Shown: positions 11,598-23,870, numbered from the stretch's first letter. The stretch: DNA of 64,000 nt from Paracentrotus lividus (GCA_940671915.1 CALNVZ010003435.1:4561365-4625364); one strand, 5' to 3'. Made by a program: numbers and translations. Notes: generated from the letters alone by a model not told the origin.

Positions 11598-12102
11598 TTA
11601 AAGGGGAAGTTCACCCTGGGTTTAAATTGGATTTTAAAAATGTAGAAAAATAAAAATAAAAATATTAGTGAAGGTTTGAAGAAAATCGACCAAAAAATAA
11701 CGAAGTTATGGATGTTTAAAATTTTGGTTCTGTGACGTCATGTGCGAGCTACTCTCCTATGTGTTATGTAATGTAAATTCCATAAAGTGTCATTTTCTCA
11801 AAAAAATATTATTTATTACACCTGGGTGGTTGATATATCATTAAAATATGTTCATATACATGCATCTATCAATTCAACCAATTCCTTTATTAAGAACCAT
11901 GAAAAAAGACAAATTTATGGAATTTACATACACAACATTATGGGAGAGCTGCTCGCACGTGACGTCACATAATCAAAACTTTGAATATTCATAACTTCAC
12001 TATTTTTGGGTCGATTTTCTCCAAACTTTTACTCATATCTTTATTTTATTTTTCTGTATTTTTTAGAACCAATACATTTTTTAGGGTGAACTTCCCCTTT
12101 AA
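11598..12102. mobile_element. TTAA-flanked foldback MITE (family D)
   Basis: 505 bp including TTAA at both edges. Left end AGGGGAAGTTCACCCT and right end AGGGTGAACTTCCCCT are exact inverted repeats. Homology continues inward along almost the whole arm, including TTGAAGAAAATCGACC on the left against GGTCGATTTTCTCCAA on the right, and GTGACGTCATGTGCGAGC against GCTCGCACGTGACGTCAC, so the element is close to a full palindrome. The short frame at 11787-11972 lies inside it and is not a gene. The TTAA duplication points to a piggyBac-like preference. Confidence 0.9.
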
Positions 12103-13676
12103 ACAATACCCATAACAATTTTGTATTTCATAGCCATTACAATGTTTTAAACATGAGCCTTGATCACCGGATAGACTAATACAGGTGTTAAAAGAAAAGA
12201 CAAGTAGGGACTCTATTTGCCTTAATTAGCCAAAATGGGGGGACCAATTGGCTAGAAAGGCGTAATAAATACTCAAGATAGGGGCCTTGTAAGAATTTGA
12301 AATGCACACCTGGAAAAATTATCGTGTGGCTATCAGGTAATGTATAAATAACCTCTAGTAAGTTTTTGGATTGTATCCACGTACAGGTCTTTACACTTCT
12401 TATTATTTAAAACACAATAATTTGCAACAACCTCTGTTTTGTACTACAAACGGGCATTAAATTTCCGTTCAGAAAGCAATGTTCGAGCACACCCCAATCT
12501 TCCTTTTGCTAATAAGCATAATTTTCATCTTTAAATTGTACCTATATTTGCACACCCTTCCCAAGATTGCGAGTCCGTTTCCACACCTCGTGAGGGGTGT
12601 AATATGATACCCACAAATTATCCCGAAAAAGTACCCTACTTGAAGTCCTTCACCTCCACTGCTACAGGACTTGCCTGGAGAATGAATCCCTGAAGCTCGT
12701 CAGAAGATGAATGTTTTAATCCAGGAGTTTACCTGGATGATAAACCACAATAAAAGCTGGTCTATTTTTAACGGTGTAAAGCTTTACTCGGTTAATTAGA
12801 AACCAGACTCTTGGATTTCCATCGTTAATCTGAAATGCCTCGAAATCCTTGACAATTCATATGGAAGTTGTTAACATCGGTCATTTTCACTGTCATCTTT
12901 AAACTGTTTTGAACTCAGCCTTCCTCATGGAAAGTGTTTTTTTAATCGTTCTGTAATTGATTGTAAGGAAATAATGAATTAATTAGACAAATTCGTACAC
13001 TCACTCTAATATTCAATCATAATCTTTATATCTGTATTTTCTCTACACATTAAAAAAACTTTATATTTTAGAACTCTGCGTTTTTCAAGAAGTTAAATGA
13101 GGCACAGTGGTAAGAACTACATTTAAAAAGCACACATTATTTGTGTCAAAAATAGACTTTTGTGTAATAAGATGAATAAAAAAGTACTCAAAGCTTATAA
13201 TATCTTTCTTACAGAAAAGTTTCTAATGGGAATACGACTTTTGTACAATTCCGGTTCTGACGTCACAATATCAACAACATCGTAGCCTCTGGTTGTTTTC
13301 GAGAGATAATAATATGATTTTAATATATTCGTTTCTCAAACATATTCGAGCGAACAAGTAAATAAAACATTTTAAAGAGTATGCGCATTTCTAATTTGAA
13401 GATAATTCAACTTTAAGTTCGCATGTAAATGTCCAGATTCGATTTATTCAACCACGGATTTGATTGTTTTTTTCTCAGAACTTTAAAAGGGGATATAGGT
13501 CTGTTGTATTGTTTCCCTTAATTTACACTTGGCAGAGCTCGACCTTCTGCTTAATTTTGATCGCAATATAACACGACAGCAAAACGTGACATCCGCATAC
13601 TGATATGTAACGTATTCAAAATCAAAGGATACAGGTATTTTGAAATCGAATTTTTGTTAGTAATTTCACACATGTC
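12103..13676. other. No supported gene
   Basis: AT-rich DNA without open frames of interest, tandem structure or recognisable terminal repeats. Confidence 0.45.
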
Positions 13677-13678
13677 TA

Positions 13679-13942
13679 ATGCGGCGGTCACAACTCATCG
13701 TAGGCTACGGGGCACGTGCCAACAACGTAGCCTGCGTTGCATGTACAATGCACGCACAGGTCCTGGGTCAATTTCTGCGATTCCTGCGTTTCTGTAGTAA
13801 GGGTATTGTAAAAAAAAAAAAAAAAACTCCTGTACGTCGTACATGCATTGTACCTGCGAGGTACCTCCGCTGCACGAATTTTATACGAAATCCATAGTAG
13901 GGAGTTGCACGTCGATGGTACGGCGAGTTGTGACCGCCGCAT
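13679..13942. mobile_element. CpG-rich MITE, TA-flanked (family E)
   Basis: 264 bp bounded by TA (13677-13678 and 13943-13944). Left end ATGCGGCGGTCACAACTC is matched exactly by the right end GAGTTGTGACCGCCGCAT. The interior is rich in CpG and in short inverted words such as CGTAGGCTACG and GTACGTCGTAC, and carries a 17-A run at 13810-13826. The frames at 13679-14151 on both strands run through it and are artefacts. It sits about 40 bp outside the next large inverted repeat. Confidence 0.8.
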
Positions 13943-14612
13943 TAGGTTGTGTTTATGCCTACAGAATAAATCAAGTAGTATTCTCTTCATGTCAAGGGAC
14001 GGACAGTTACTCAAATCATCTGTTAACGGTTAATAATGGTCGAATGTATCCTCAGTCTACTCCTCGAATGTTTTACACCCAATTAATGTCCCTCAATTAC
14101 CATGATGCCCATGACATTCACGCCTCGCCATCCTTGATAAAAAATAAATAAAGACATGAAATAAATTGCACTTTCTAGGATCTATTAAAACATGTATGTA
14201 TCCCTCTATCCGCCTTCTTAGCCCGTGTTTATACTTTTTAACAATAACAATACCAGAATCAGACAATTGGATCTTGCAGCTCAGTCCAGTTTCTATGGAA
14301 CGCCATGAGGGCAAGCACATTTTATGGTGGTCTGGTTTTATATACCGTAGTGAAGGTGTAATTGGATGTGATTTGGGGTTTTCACGTAACGACAATTCTT
14401 TGTTGCAGGTCTTAAGCTACAGTCACACAGACCAAGGAGAAGCTCCTTGCAACAGACACTTACGTTGAGTTACGTCCGGCGTTGCGTCCAAAAATTCCCT
14501 TTTTTCTGTGGAACCCTGTTGCACCACAAATTGTCCACCCCCCCCGAGAATTAGGAGACAAGAAGAAGTTTGACCAACTGCTGTTGGACCAAGTGGATAT
14601 ACCCCACCCCCC

Positions 14613-14690
14613 AAAAAAAAAAAAAATACACACACATATATATACACCCACCCACACCCACACCCACACATACAAACACAACACTCACTT
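14613..14690. repeat. Poly(A) and CA-rich microsatellite in the foldback loop
   Basis: An A run is followed by CACACATATATATACACCCA-type simple sequence. It lies in the loop of the inverted repeat and explains the overlapping His/Thr- and Val/Cys-rich open frames here. Confidence 0.85.
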
Positions 14691-14863
14691 CTAACACAAT
14701 GCACATAACCTTACCACAAACAACGACACACACCAGGGCGCACATACACTACACACCAGACAGGAGGTAGAAGACAAATTGTGTAATGGGTGACAATATG
14801 TGGTTCTTGGTTTCATTTTGCCGAAACAAATTGGCACAATTTGGTTAAAAATTGAGACCAGCA

Positions 14864-15001
14864 CGTGCAGCACAAATTGTCGCCTCCGAAAATTAGGCGA
14901 CAATTTGTGGTGGGGCGACAATTTGTGGTGTCAGTTTTTGCACAAATTGTCGCCCAATTGTCAGGGGTGACAATTTGTGGTGGGGTGACAATTTGTGGTG
15001 G
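14864..15001. repeat. Hairpin-forming CACAAATTGTCGCC repeats
   Basis: The 14-mer CACAAATTGTCGCC and its complement GGCGACAATTTGTG, with close variants, occur six times in about 135 bp in mixed orientation. A further copy lies near 14526 (CACAAATTGTCCACC). The pair at 14871-14909 makes a stem of about 15 bp with a short loop. Function is unknown; it resembles GACAATT-containing minisatellite sequence at 54-56 kb. Confidence 0.85.
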
Positions 15002-15600
15002 AACAAACCCCACGGTTCCTTCCCTTCAGAGTCAGCAGTGGAAATAGTGATAATAATTATCGTTCATTCAATAAAACAAAGAAATAGATAATAAATAATA
15101 GAAAAGATTATAAAACAAGGATAAAACAATAAAAACGTACCTTAACGTAAGTGCCTGTGTGACTGTAGCATTAAGACATTATTTCATGTTACGAAAGCGT
15201 TTCAATTACATTACATTAAGAAAAATATAATAAAATAAAATAAATAAAGTTCATTCTTATTGGCGTCCAATATAAACTGGATTGTGTTACCTGATCAAAC
15301 TACCTGATTCTGATATTGTTTAGGAAGTATAAACACAGTCTAAAAGGCGACTGTGAAGGAGGTGGAATTCAGGGGAAACAGAATTTCGGAATATACTTTC
15401 AAAAAGTACAATTTCTTCCATGTCTTCAGTCTATTATCAAGGATAGCGAGGAATGAATGTTATCGGAATCACAGTAATTGAGGGACGTTTATTGGGATGT
15501 AAAACATTCGAGGGATAGGACACATTCGACATGCGTGAATTAAAACCATGATTAACAGATGGTTTGAGGGAACGTTCGCCCCTCGATATGAAAGCCATTC

Positions 15601-16034
15601 CCCACAGGCAATAATTGATGGAGTATATTCAAGGTGGTGTACAGCCCCTTTTAGCGTAATGATCTAATGGGCGACAGTTTACATAACACGAACCTTGTTC
15701 AGCATAATTACTGGATCGGTCATCATCTATTTCAGAATATAATATTGATTATGAAACCATCATATATCGACTACAAAAAAAAAAAAAAAAAAAAAAAAAT
15801 GCTGTATGTTTTCATCCAGTTTAACAAACCTGATTCACACCAAACCTGGCTTTATCAATTGAAAGGAAACATTTTCCTTATTCAGTATTCATCTACAAAG
15901 CTCACTTTGACGGAAACCTTTATAAAAGTAATATTTAAAAAAAAATATCTTATTCATCTTCTTAGTAATCTCTGCAGTACATTGATTTGAAAAACTCGCC
16001 TTCAAATCTTATTGAAGTGTATTATCTATTTTCA
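15601..16034. other. No supported gene; contains poly(A)
   Basis: A 25-A run lies at 15775-15799. The 107-codon plus frame at 15667-15990 reads across it as poly-lysine and has no domain. Confidence 0.5.
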
Positions 16035-16083
16035 CTTATTATTATTATTATTATTATTATTTTTTTTATTTTTTTTATTTATT

Positions 16084-16122
<39 letters not shown>

Positions 16123-16145
16123 TTTTTTTTTTGGGGGGGGGGGGG
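16035..16145. repeat. (TTA)n/(TTTA)n microsatellite ending in poly(T)-poly(G)
   Basis: Tandem ATT units, then TTTA units, then ATT again, ending in a T run and a 13-G run. Typical simple-sequence DNA. Confidence 0.95.
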
Positions 16146-19100
16146 TTTTCCAATTGCTTAGTATCAACCATATTCAAGTTATCTTACACCAAGTATTCTT
16201 GAACGAGACGCTGACAACGCTGAGGGAATAGATCGAAAGGACGGGTGGTCGGTGGGAGGACGGTGGAGGGATAAGGTTATTAAAACACGGGGCCGTGAGT
16301 CAAATCCAAGTACCACATACGACATCTTTTTCAATTTATAATAACAGATGCATGTAATAAAGTCATGTTCAAGAACGAATGTTCAATCATGGGGCGGATT
16401 TACACGACGGGTGGATCATGGGCTTTTTCCGTTTTATCAAATTCTCGGGAGGGTCGTAAAACTGTTCGTCTATATCACGGAGGATAAGTTATCTATTACT
16501 TGAAATTATTAATGATAAGGTCAAATTTCAATGTACTCAAAAGCTCAAAAAATGAAGACACTTTTTTAGACAAAAACGGAAGATTCAAATCCGTGAAAAA
16601 TTGCAAGGAAATGATGTATACCTCCGAAAATGCAATCGTTGTCTTAATAAACTATTTTCATCTGGAACTGTGTGGTGGATCATAAAATCAAAAACATGAA
16701 AAAGCGAGGGGAAAAATACCGTCGTCGTTTTTATTGAAAAGAATTTCTCAAGATTTTTGCTGGTAGCTTTGCCAAGCAACATTTGAAAAAGTGATGTATA
16801 TAACGTTACACACAACGTGTTCGGTCTCAAATATTCGCCTTTACATTATCATGATTATTACGTTTACAACTTACATGACTTATGTTCCGAACCGAAGGGT
16901 ATATCTTGTTATTTAATATCCAGTTTGATTTTTTTTTTAAAGACTTTCAATATGATATCCTTTCTAATAATTGGTAGAATAATATATACCACTTAGTTTT
17001 GAAGAAAAACAGGAAAATCAACTTTTCCTAACGAGAGTTTTGCTGTCGGCTCTGCACTAGTACAAAATAACTGCGGTTTTTGTGACATCGGTCATTTTTC
17101 AACCATAACAATCTAAATACCAAAAATCAATGATATAGGTCGAATCTCAGTTTTCTTATCTTATATTTCGTATAAACGATAGCTTCAGAGTAATATAAAT
17201 TTTAATGTTAAACAATATTTGTGCCCTATTGAAAATGCGAACACAATTATTGCATGACGTGTCCTATAAAAGATAATTATAAGCCGATAAGAGAAAATCA
17301 GTTAGGAATCTTTTGCTTTACTTCACAACCGGCTCCGTCGTTAAGGTATCGGAAACTATCGACGATAGACATATTCCATGTATTCTTTGTAATTTAGTTT
17401 ACTTACTATTTTATGTCATGAATCGTTTCAAATAGTAGGCCCTATTTGGTAGATTTTAAATACATTTATGAATAATTTTTATTAAAAAACAACAACAATA
17501 AAAATTAACTTCCTAATATAAAATAACAACAGGAAAATGAAGCTTGTTTACCAGACTGCGGACTCCATATTTTCCATATTATCATCGGTCACTCTCAAAG
17601 ATGGAAAAACAATCTCGAAATCTAAAATGGCCGATAGATTGAGAAGGCGTGATCAATGACCGGAGGATCTCTACTCAACATATGTTTTCCTAATTCACAC
17701 AACCACTTCAAAAGAGATTTTTATTTATTCCAACGTCGGAATGATGATTTTATTCTCCTGTTTTCGTTCGCAGAAAAACAGGAAAAAGCAAAAAACGAGA
17801 AAAAAAGCTGCTAAACGAATCAAAAGTTACCACAAAAAGCGTGTTATATTTTCCCCTTTGTCAAAAGGATTTCCCCCGCCGGAGAACATGCGTGTGAATT
17901 ATTATCAGTAAGTATATAATTAACGGCGCCATAGTGTGAAGGTTATACTACTAATTCATCATAAAAAATATAAAAGAATAAAAATATGGGCATAACTGCC
18001 GCTATAACGTTTGATGACGAAGCCATATGTTCGGCATATGCAAATCACACACGCATGTATATATTGTCTTTATGAAAGTATATTTTGTGATAATTGTATC
18101 TAAATTCATATCATGACAATGGCGTGATGCCTAAGAAACGTAAACACACAAAACAACAACAAAAACAAAAACAAATAAACAATTCAAAATACTTGTTGAT
18201 GAAGAAGGAGGCCTACCAGTAAATACAATAAATAAAAAATGGCACTACGTTTAAGGCCGCCTAGTTTTATCAGAATACATTCAGTACATTAACTTCATAT
18301 TTTATTTCAATAAACAGTCATTAAAAAATTTAAAACAGCATATATGGTAAAACTCCAGATAATTGCCCGTAGAGATACGCACCTGTACGTGCACGAAGAT
18401 ATATATTGTGCAAGAGAGTAAAGCGATCGACCATGAAATTACAAGATGGGAGCGAGGGGCTCTGTGTATACGTGCAAATGTTACATTTTTCTTCATTTTT
18501 GTTTCACTGTCATGATAAAGTTAAAAAGTGTTAAAAAACCGATGACTCTGCAAGAAATTTATTTACAAGTGATGTTATTTTGTTTCTCATAATCTAAATC
18601 AAATTTATCTGACCACTGATGACATTGAAACACAATTATTGGTTGAGATATTGTGTTTCCCATCTCGGCGCATCCTAGTTTCAGAAAAGAGCTTAACGAG
18701 TAGATGACAGATGTAAATGGTTTACCCATGATGTTCCTGCGGTCATCTACCCACAACCTTATTTATTCCCCTCAAGACCGGGTTTTTATTTTGATACCAC
18801 TCTATAATACAATATACCTTTTACTGGCATGAGGCAAAGAGGGGCCTGTGCCCCCAGGACACACAAAGCAAAAAATAAAAAATAAATAAGAACAAACTTC
18901 AAAATAGTCCTAGTCGGTATTATCCGCTGTCCCCTTGACCAATGTGATAACCTCACTTAATAAAAAACAGCAATAACAACAAAAACAACCACCTAAAAAA
19001 AATAAAAATGCGAGCGCGAAGCGCAAGCTGAAGATCCCATAAAATCAGCTATAATCACTTCACATTAAAGCGTCAATAATGAGCGAATGGGAAAAAAATA

Positions 19101-20367
19101 ACTTCGCGAGCGCAAAGCGCGATCAGTAAATTTTGCCTCGTATTTATTCTCCCCCCCCCTTTTCAATTCCTTAACACCCTGATAATCGCATCCCCTTTTA
19201 AAAATGAGAGTGCGAAGTGCGATCGGGAAAAATCACATTTTATAACCTAGAAATTTTATTTTAATATCTATCAATACTTTTCGATTGTCTGTACTTGTTC
19301 ATATTATGTAATAGTGTGGGATTACTTTTCATGACAACGCCTTTTATTTGAAATATAGGCCCGTTTTGAGAAAGTCGGTATGGTATTCCATAATGGTCTA
19401 ATTCAAAATTAATTATTGTTTAAACATGTTAAGCACGAGGTAGTAAATCTTCTAAGCATAGGTAACTTTTCCCTACATTCTTTCTATTTTCACGGTATAA
19501 TGTACTTTAAACCATGCTGCATCCTGATTCGTTTTAACCTTAGCTTTTCGAAAAGCTTTTAAAATTCTTTTTTGTTAATTTCCCTTTTTTCTTATCGAGT
19601 GATTTCATCGTAAGTTCCCTTACTTTTTTTTTAATACTTTTTTTCCCGCTAAAAAAAAAGTAAAGGAAAGACAGAGCACACTATAAGCATGATAAGTACA
19701 GCTTCAATTCTTAATATGTTGGATTACCCTGCAGTATTCACTGTTTTTTCCCTCTCACACAGAAATATATATCTTTATCAGCAAATTCTATGTTACATTT
19801 CGTGTATGATCGTTTAAATTTCCGCTGAAACGAGCGACCGAATTGTCGCTATTGAATGGTGAGGCATGCGGCGTTTGCTTCCTTCGTTCTCCCGGTGCTT
19901 TTCAATAGTCGCTAGCTTCAATTCAAGCTCGGCTGCTAGCTCGTCCACGGTAACAATGCACAGGTAACGGCGAAGAAAAACGCAGCTAATAGAATTTACC
20001 AAGATTGAGTTTCAGAGTGATTTTGAAAATTTTCATAGAAAATGAGAACCCTGATCTAAATAAGGAATTGAATATTCCGGCTGCAGCCAATGCTGGGGTG
20101 AGTGAATAGGGGAGAAAGAGAGGGAAAAGTCCATCTAACGATATCTGATATCAGCGAGAGTATTTCCAGCGCTGCCATGCTTTATATCCAACAAGTTTTC
20201 ATTATTCCGCTTACCAGTTAAGTGGTCATTGAATCGTGGCAATTTATCTTTTGTGATGCAATTTAGAGACATGATGGGTTGAAAGCTCACGGGGATGCAA
20301 AGAAATTCATAAGGAATTGACACTTTGCTGAGAAATAGAAATTGAGATAGTGTGAGTGAGAGAGGGT

Positions 20368-20368
<1 letters not shown>
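16146..20368. other. Long stretch without a supported gene
   Basis: AT-rich DNA. Beyond short A/T runs, the only structured part is the GCGAGCGCGAAGCGC motif cluster at 19009-19222, listed separately. None of the frames of about 60-80 codons shows a recognisable domain. Confidence 0.45.
19009..19222. repeat. Three spaced GCGAGCGCGAAGCGC motifs
   Basis: GCGAGCGCGAAGCGCAAGC (19010), GCGAGCGCAAAGCGCGATC (19105) and GAGAGTGCGAAGTGCGATC (19206) are spaced about 95-100 bp apart in AT-rich DNA. Each holds GCGC-type half-sites. This probably represents a diverged tandem repeat whose only conserved part is this GC core. Confidence 0.6.

Positions 20369-20410
<42 letters not shown>
20369..20410. repeat. 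(GA)n microsatellite
   Basis: Uninterrupted AG dinucleotide tract preceded by a looser GAG-rich segment. Confidence 0.95.
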
Positions 20411-20413
<3 letters not shown>

Positions 20414-20790
20414 AATATAAATAGTGAAAAGTGCGAGAGCACGGTAGAAATATGGGATTGAGGAGTTATTATTTATCAGTTATAGAGTGTGTTCCTAAAA
20501 AAGGTAACCGAAGTTCAAAAGTCATTCATTTAAAGATTACATCATTTAATCCTGTGATTTGTTTACTAAAATACTAAGTAACTCATCAGCTTTAATTTGA
20601 GACATTGCTTAAGTCCAAACTGTCATGGGTCACAGAGTTAGGGTCCTTTGAAGGTGATAGGTACAAAACCCATTTTTCCAAGTTTTTGGTTTGTAGGGTA
20701 TAAAAAAAACTTTTTAACGTAGTTGTTGTCATGTGGTATTTTTCAGCAAGTTTTAATAAAATGTCATCTTCTTTGCTGAAGTGGATTTCT
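20411..20790. other. No supported gene
   Basis: Contains GTGTTCCTAAAAAAGGTAACC near 20490, loosely like the end of the 476-1533 element, but no partner end was found. Confidence 0.35.
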
Positions 20791-21167
20791 CACTGGTAAT
20801 GAGATGCCTTCTCGGTTATGAGTCTTTGGAGTCTCGGAGAGGTCGCCGCGACGTCTCCAGAGTCTCCAGAAGGTCGCGAGAAAACCAAACAAATGTCAAA
20901 CATGTTCAATCTCTTAGTAGACTTCTTTCAGACGCGAGCAAGTCTCTGTGACGTCTCAGCGGGGTTGCCGCAACTTCCCCTAAGTATCCAAGACGTCGCA
21001 GAGACTTTGTTGGAACTTGCTAGCGCCTTAAAGAAATCGAACACGTTTGACAATGTTTTAGTCTTTTGTTCGATTTTCTCACGACGCCTTGAAGTATCAT
21101 AAGACGTCACCACGACGTCTCCACGACTCAAGAGACTCATAATTATGAACCCATCTCATTGCCAGTG
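20791..21167. mobile_element. Small GC-richer foldback element
   Basis: Outer inverted ends are CACTGGTAATGAGATG (20791) and CATCTCATTGCCAGTG (21152), one mismatch in 16. Inner pairs are GTTATGAGTCTTTGGAGTC (20815) against GACTCAAGAGACTCATAATT near 21125. GACGTC/CGTCTC words recur in both arms. Frames at 20818-21102 (+) and 20928-21140 (-) mirror one another because of the palindrome and are not taken as genes. No clean target duplication was identified. Confidence 0.65.
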
Positions 21168-22758
21168 AAATAAGTCCTTTTGCAAATGAGACTGCATTTC
21201 ATTGAAACTTATGTTTGTAGGACGGTTTTGTCTGAGTTACGACTCTTATTCCATATTGGGTTCAAATTTATCATTGCAATTATGAGTGACAAGAGAAATT
21301 TGAATCCCAATCCTTGTGATACATAAGCCCGTATGAAGACATGTATATATGTTTAAACGAAAGGATGTTAGTTTAAAGTGGTCGTTTGCATAAGATGGCT
21401 AATTGGTCTCTATAACAAAAATATTAACTTGTATAGATGTGTTTCCTTCGAGGACAATAGACGTTATGTATATCTAGAAAGATGGTGGTTTACAAAGTGG
21501 CGATGGTTCTGTCACCTTCTTGATATACATTATTTTATTCCATTTGCCACCTTTCATTCCCTCTTCCTTGATATTTCTCTCTCTTATACATATTCCGAAC
21601 TTCTCCCAGCTTCCTCTCTCTGATTCATCTCTTTCCTCGCTCTCACGCGGATGATATAAAACTGCAGAAACTTAAACTTTGGAGAATCAGATTGCCGTAA
21701 AAGCATACTTTACTGGTACAAGCTTGTGCATTGGCCTCGCGTTGAATGCAGGCCAAATGGTGTCTGAAAAGAACTACATTTGCTCAAAAACATTTCTTAA
21801 ACAAAACAGCTACATTTCAAGTACATCTCTGATCGATTGTTGTGTGATGCCATTTTGTCTTGAATCAATGATATGGCGAGAACCGGTGGCTTTATGAAAA
21901 TGACGAGGCGGTAAGTCTACGCCGTTTGCTGGTAGCTTTTTGAAAGCTCAAAAAAGAAAGAAAAAAAAATCGATAAATATCGCGGATACTGTCTTTAGCG
22001 TTTACACGAAAGAGTGGTAAAGCATATATTCTTGACTTTTTCTGTTCTTTGTATTTATTTTTTCTTATTTTTCCTTGACCAGCGGGAATACATGGGGGAA
22101 ATGCAAAGAGATGGGCAATTTAGATATAAAACATTTGCAAATGGTTGAACAAAACAGATAAAGAATGGTGGGTTTTATTATGAAAATGTTGGGTTTTAAG
22201 TTGAGAGTGAAATTCTTTGAGTCGAAGTGTTTTGTTCCGTTTATTAGTTTTCAATTTGATATGTAGACATAAGAATTATTAATGAATTACCTATAAAGCA
22301 CGAACAAAATTTGTTAAATAAGAAACAAAAGTATAAATAGAGATCGTTAAGGAATTAAAGAAAAAAAATAAATAGATTCCGTCGAATTTACAAATTTTAC
22401 AAATATATTAAAAAAAAAAAAAATAAATAAAGGAACTACCCAAAGGGGAGAAAAGTCAAGAGGGGAAAAGTGGGGATAAAATATCTTTAAAAATAATATT
22501 TTAGTTAATAATGATGACAATTTTGTGTAAGCTATAGCAACAATTAAAATAATTTCGAACGTGGGTTCTTAGAGTAATTTGACCATCTTTTTTCAAATTC
22601 AAATTTTAATTTATATTTGTGTGAGATATGAAAGGGTGTTTCAATATTCTTGGAGATAAGAGTCAAAATTATGTTCTCGGTTGTTATTATTATTATTATT
22701 ATTTTATCATTCAAATATTTTATTAGCTCATACCTCAAGAAATGAGGGCATAGTTTAC
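21168..22758. other. No supported gene
   Basis: AT-rich DNA with poly(A) and (TTA)n runs (22409-22424 and 22683-22702). No domain-bearing frame. Confidence 0.45.
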
Positions 22759-23216
22759 TTAAAGGTAGTGTCATCCTTTTTCACAAATTTCAAAAACTAA
22801 TGCAACTTGACATAACCTTAGAATATGTTCAACCTATACTGTCTATTCAATCTTACTGTCATAGGTTGCCTAGATCAGTAATATGAAACGAAAATCTGAC
22901 TACCAATCTTGACCAGCTCTCCATCAACATCGTTGATATTACAGCGCGTGCAGCACGGACCACACACAGCAATGTACACACGGCGCATCAGCGTGCATTA
23001 TTCTCTGCGCTAAAGGTTAGCGGTTCGCACCGTACGGTATATTTTTCGAGGTTCGAAAAAATAGGAATGAATTTTGATAATCGCAATATAATGACAAACA
23101 TACACATTTGAGCTTAATCATGTTGTGGGAAGATATAGTCATTGGTATACTACTATATCCTCTCAAAAACTAGAAATTTAATAGTTTTGCCTGCAAAAGG
23201 ATGACACTACCTTTAA
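22759..23216. mobile_element. TTAA-flanked MITE, family A copy 2
   Basis: 458 bp including TTAA at 22759-22762 and 23213-23216, with the same AGGTAGTGTCATCCTTTT terminal repeat and internal order as the copy at 4596. Differences include CAGCGCGTGCAGCACGG in place of ATCCCGTGCAGCACGG and loss of a short ATGATC repeat near the right end. Confidence 0.9.
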
Positions 23217-23389
23217 GTTAGAGAGGTGCTAACTATTCTATTCATGTTCAATATACTACTCCATAAACATGTTAGCTTCCTGCTACAATTTTAGAACATG
23301 ACATCCCCACTCCAAAAATTATGAGAAAGATGGCAGAAAGGAGGTGGGGGTTGATGTGATAAATATCATGAATATACCGATGGAAATGA

Positions 23390-23811
23390 AGCAGAGAAAG
23401 AGAGAAAAAAGTACATTTAAAATGAATACAGGAAAAGAGAGAGATTTGGAAAGATAGAGCAAAAGATAAATAGAAGTAATGGAGAGAGAGAGAGAGCGTT
23501 GAGACAGGGGGAGATAGATAGGTAGACAGAGAGAGAGAGAGAGAGAGAGAGAGTGAGAGAGAAAGAGAGAGAGAGTGAGAGAGGATTGAAGAGACTGAAG
23601 AAAATAAGATATCTGTGGGAAAGATAGAGAAAGAGAATCAAGTTACAAAGAAGTAAGTACAGGAAAGACACGGGGAAGGAGTGAAAGGAAAAGAGAGATG
23701 GAAAAAGCGATGGAGGAGGGCGGGTTAGACAGAGAAAATGTGTGTCAGTTGAAGGTGTATTAAGCAAAAAGAGGGGAAAAAGGAACTGGATGATTTAGAA
23801 AGAGAGAGGGA

Positions 23812-23847
<36 letters not shown>

Positions 23848-23870
23848 GAAAAGGGAGGATGAAAAGCTAG
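23390..23870. repeat. Purine-rich tract with (GA)n microsatellites
   Basis: About 480 bp of A/G-dominated sequence with pure (GA)n cores near 23478-23500, 23530-23583 and 23800-23842. The minus-strand 116-codon Leu/Ser frame at 23417-23767 is the complement of this tract. Such polypurine runs can adopt triplex (H-DNA) structure, which is known for this sequence type and not shown here. Confidence 0.9.

Larger units (their letters stand above)
13982..15600. mobile_element. 1.6-kb inverted-repeat (foldback) element
   Basis: The left arm (about 13982-14460) and right arm (about 15130-15600) are diverged reverse complements. Matching landmarks are CTCGAATGTTTTACA (left, near 14064) with TGTAAAACATTCGAG (right, near 15498); GTCCCTCAATTAC with GTAATTGAGGGAC; TATCCTTGATAA-type phrases; and GTGTTTATACTT with AAGTATAAACAC. 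Inner boundaries GCTACAGTCACACAG (14416) and CTGTGTGACTGTAGC (15155) are also inverted and sit beside TTAA at 14412-14415 and 15171-15174. This may be a second, nested TTAA element of about 760 bp, or simply the inner part of the arms. No protein-coding frame is supported. Confidence 0.75.

Noticed and set aside
16270..16320. GTGAGTCAAATCC resembling a pol III B box
   Set aside because: No convincing A box at proper spacing and no SINE tail.
23417..23767. 116-codon Leu/Ser/Phe-rich minus-strand frame
   Set aside because: Complement of the GA-rich tract; simple-sequence artefact.
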